From positions 124,001 through 188,000 of the forward strand of contig NZ_MRCC01000004.1 in NCBI RefSeq assembly GCF_001904655.1: DNA of 64,000 bases. Direction: 5' to 3'. The position numbers were made by a program, and so were the translations under genes. The DNA comes from Chroogloeocystis siderophila 5.2 s.c.1. GTDB lineage: Bacteria > Cyanobacteriota > Cyanobacteriia > Cyanobacteriales > Chroococcidiopsidaceae. The notes beneath the pieces are model-generated. The model was not told the origin of the DNA. It did no database searches and saw nothing but the letters and a program-made list of their open reading frames with translations. Every line of letters starts with the position of its first letter. Position 1 is the stretch's first letter. Positions 63,228 to 64,000 of the stretch are shown here, piece after piece.

Positions 63228-64000
63228 ATGCTGATTCAAACCCCAGATTGGGTCAAGCACGCTGTTTTTTATCAAATTTTTCCTGACCGTTTTGCTCAAA
63301 GTCAGCTACCGCGCAAGCGATTATTAAAAAATGCCGCGTGGCAAGATTGGCATGAAATGCCGACACTCCAAGGCTACAAGGGCGGCGATTTATGGGGTGT
63401 CACCGAACAGCTAGACTACTTGCAGAATTTGGGTATTACCGCCATTTACTTCACCCCCATCTTTCAATCGGCAAGCAATCACCGCTATCACACGCACGAT
63501 TATTATCAGGTCGATCCGTTGTTGGGAGGAAACAGTGCGTTTAAAGAATTACTAGATGCTTGTCACGATCGCAATATAAAAGTCGTGTTAGATGGCGTGT
63601 TTAACCATTCGAGTCGCGGCTTTTTCTTTTTTCACGATGTCCTAGAAAATGGTCAACATTCGCCTTGGGTCGATTGGTTTAAAATCTACGATTGGCCTTT
63701 GTATCCTTACGATGACAATTTTCCGGCTAATTATGGTTGTTGGGCTGGGATTCGGGCGCTACCAGAATTTAATCATGATAACCCAGAAGTGCGCGAATAT
63801 ATCATGGAAATTGCGGAATATTGGATTAAGTTTGGTATCGACGGTTGGCGATTGGATGTACCATTTGAAGTGAAAACGCCTGGTTTTTGGCAAGAGTTTC
63901 GCGATCGCGTCAAAGCAATTAACCCCGAAGCTTACATTGTCGGTGAAGTTTGGGGCGATTCGCGGCAGTGGCTTGATGGCACCCAGTTTGACGGCGTGAT
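63228..64000 (+). CDS. GH13 alpha-amylase-family glycosidase, 3' end cut by window edge
   Basis: An open frame of 257 codons from ATG 63228 to the last base with no stop. GH13 motifs: region I DGVFNHSS (D122), region [15 protein letters not shown] with nucleophile D210, region [10 protein letters not shown] with acid E240; region IV lies beyond the window. The start [19 protein letters not shown] and [19 protein letters not shown] fit neopullulanase/cyclomaltodextrinase-type enzymes. It diverges from glgC by 229 bases and likely acts in glycogen or maltodextrin breakdown. Confidence 0.9.
   Translation, partial: MLIQTPDWVKHAVFYQIFPDRFAQSQLPRKRLLKNAAWQDWHEMPTLQGYKGGDLWGVTEQLDYLQNLGITAIYFTPIFQSASNHRYHTHDYYQVDPLLGGNSAFKELLDACHDRNIKVVLDGVFNHSSRGFFFFHDVLENGQHSPWVDWFKIYDWPLYPYDDNFPANYGCWAGIRALPEFNHDNPEVREYIMEIAEYWIKFGIDGWRLDVPFEVKTPGFWQEFRDRVKAINPEAYIVGEVWGDSRQWLDGTQFDGV

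Overview
The window is cyanobacterial. It carries psbV (cytochrome c-550), psbV2, petE (plastocyanin), petL, ycf23 (DUF561), a cyanobacterial-type glgC, a SulP bicarbonate-type carrier and an SLH-domain porin. The HIP1 octamer GCGATCGC and its core GATCGC occur all along the sequence. Gene content and moderate GC suggest a filamentous or Chroococcidiopsis/Gloeocapsa-type cyanobacterium, but I cannot fix the genus. I saw no rRNA, tRNA or CRISPR array. Two genes run off the ends: a GT2 glycosyltransferase on the left and a GH13 glycosidase on the right.

Layout. 1-5682: surface-polysaccharide or lipid-glycan block with two GT2 enzymes and two tandem GT-C-like membrane proteins. 5679-9907: aroB, the 31-residue petL, a decayed Uma2 gene joined to an IS256-type transposase remnant, hicBA, an AlkA-like glycosylase and a pentapeptide-repeat protein. 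9923-17336: a TetR-controlled Ybh-type ABC exporter (HlyD, double ATPase, two permeases), with a DUF29 gene and a GNAT gene lodged inside. 17365-28382: PfkB kinase, SulP carrier, ycf23, DegT aminotransferase, FetB-like permease, SDR, a divergent SucC/SucD pair and a membrane-anchored ParB-like protein. 28521-36298: HAD phosphatase, ABC transporter, leuB, prepilin peptidase, accD and small proteins. 36456-40121: psbV, psbV2, petE and two tandem rhomboid proteases. 40227-44559: a three-gene GTPase module. 44796-53961: a putative cyclic-amide (pyrimidine or s-triazine) catabolic locus. 54231-64000: porin, glycogen debranching enzyme, two peroxiredoxins, DnaJ/CbpA, P-loop kinase, glgC and the GH13 enzyme.

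Two regions are the best candidates for undescribed biology. The first is the divergent regulon around a GntR regulator at 49171. Leftward run a periplasmic binding lipoprotein, a cytosine-deaminase/AtzC-like amidohydrolase, an orotate-phosphoribosyltransferase-like enzyme and an MFS carrier. Rightward run GntR, a degenerate AtzD/barbiturase paralogue, a GlcG/DUF336 protein and an apparently intact AtzD/barbiturase. A perfect palindrome lies between the two arms, and an acetamidase/formamidase gene follows further right. The second is the GTPase module: a dynamin-like GTPase, a small TRAFAC-type GTPase bracketed by inverted repeats, and a tail-anchored protein. It resembles the double-GTPase conflict systems predicted for bacteria.

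Tandem paralogues are a theme of the window: GT-C pair, GT2 pair, PsbV/PsbV2, rhomboid pair, ring-opening amidohydrolase pair and ABC permease pair. Gene decay is also visible: Uma2/IS256, a Rieske oxygenase fragment and an internally deleted DUF3303 gene. Several dispersed cyanobacterial repeats have reached gene ends, including a MITE-like element that appears to supply the stop codon of the kinase gene.
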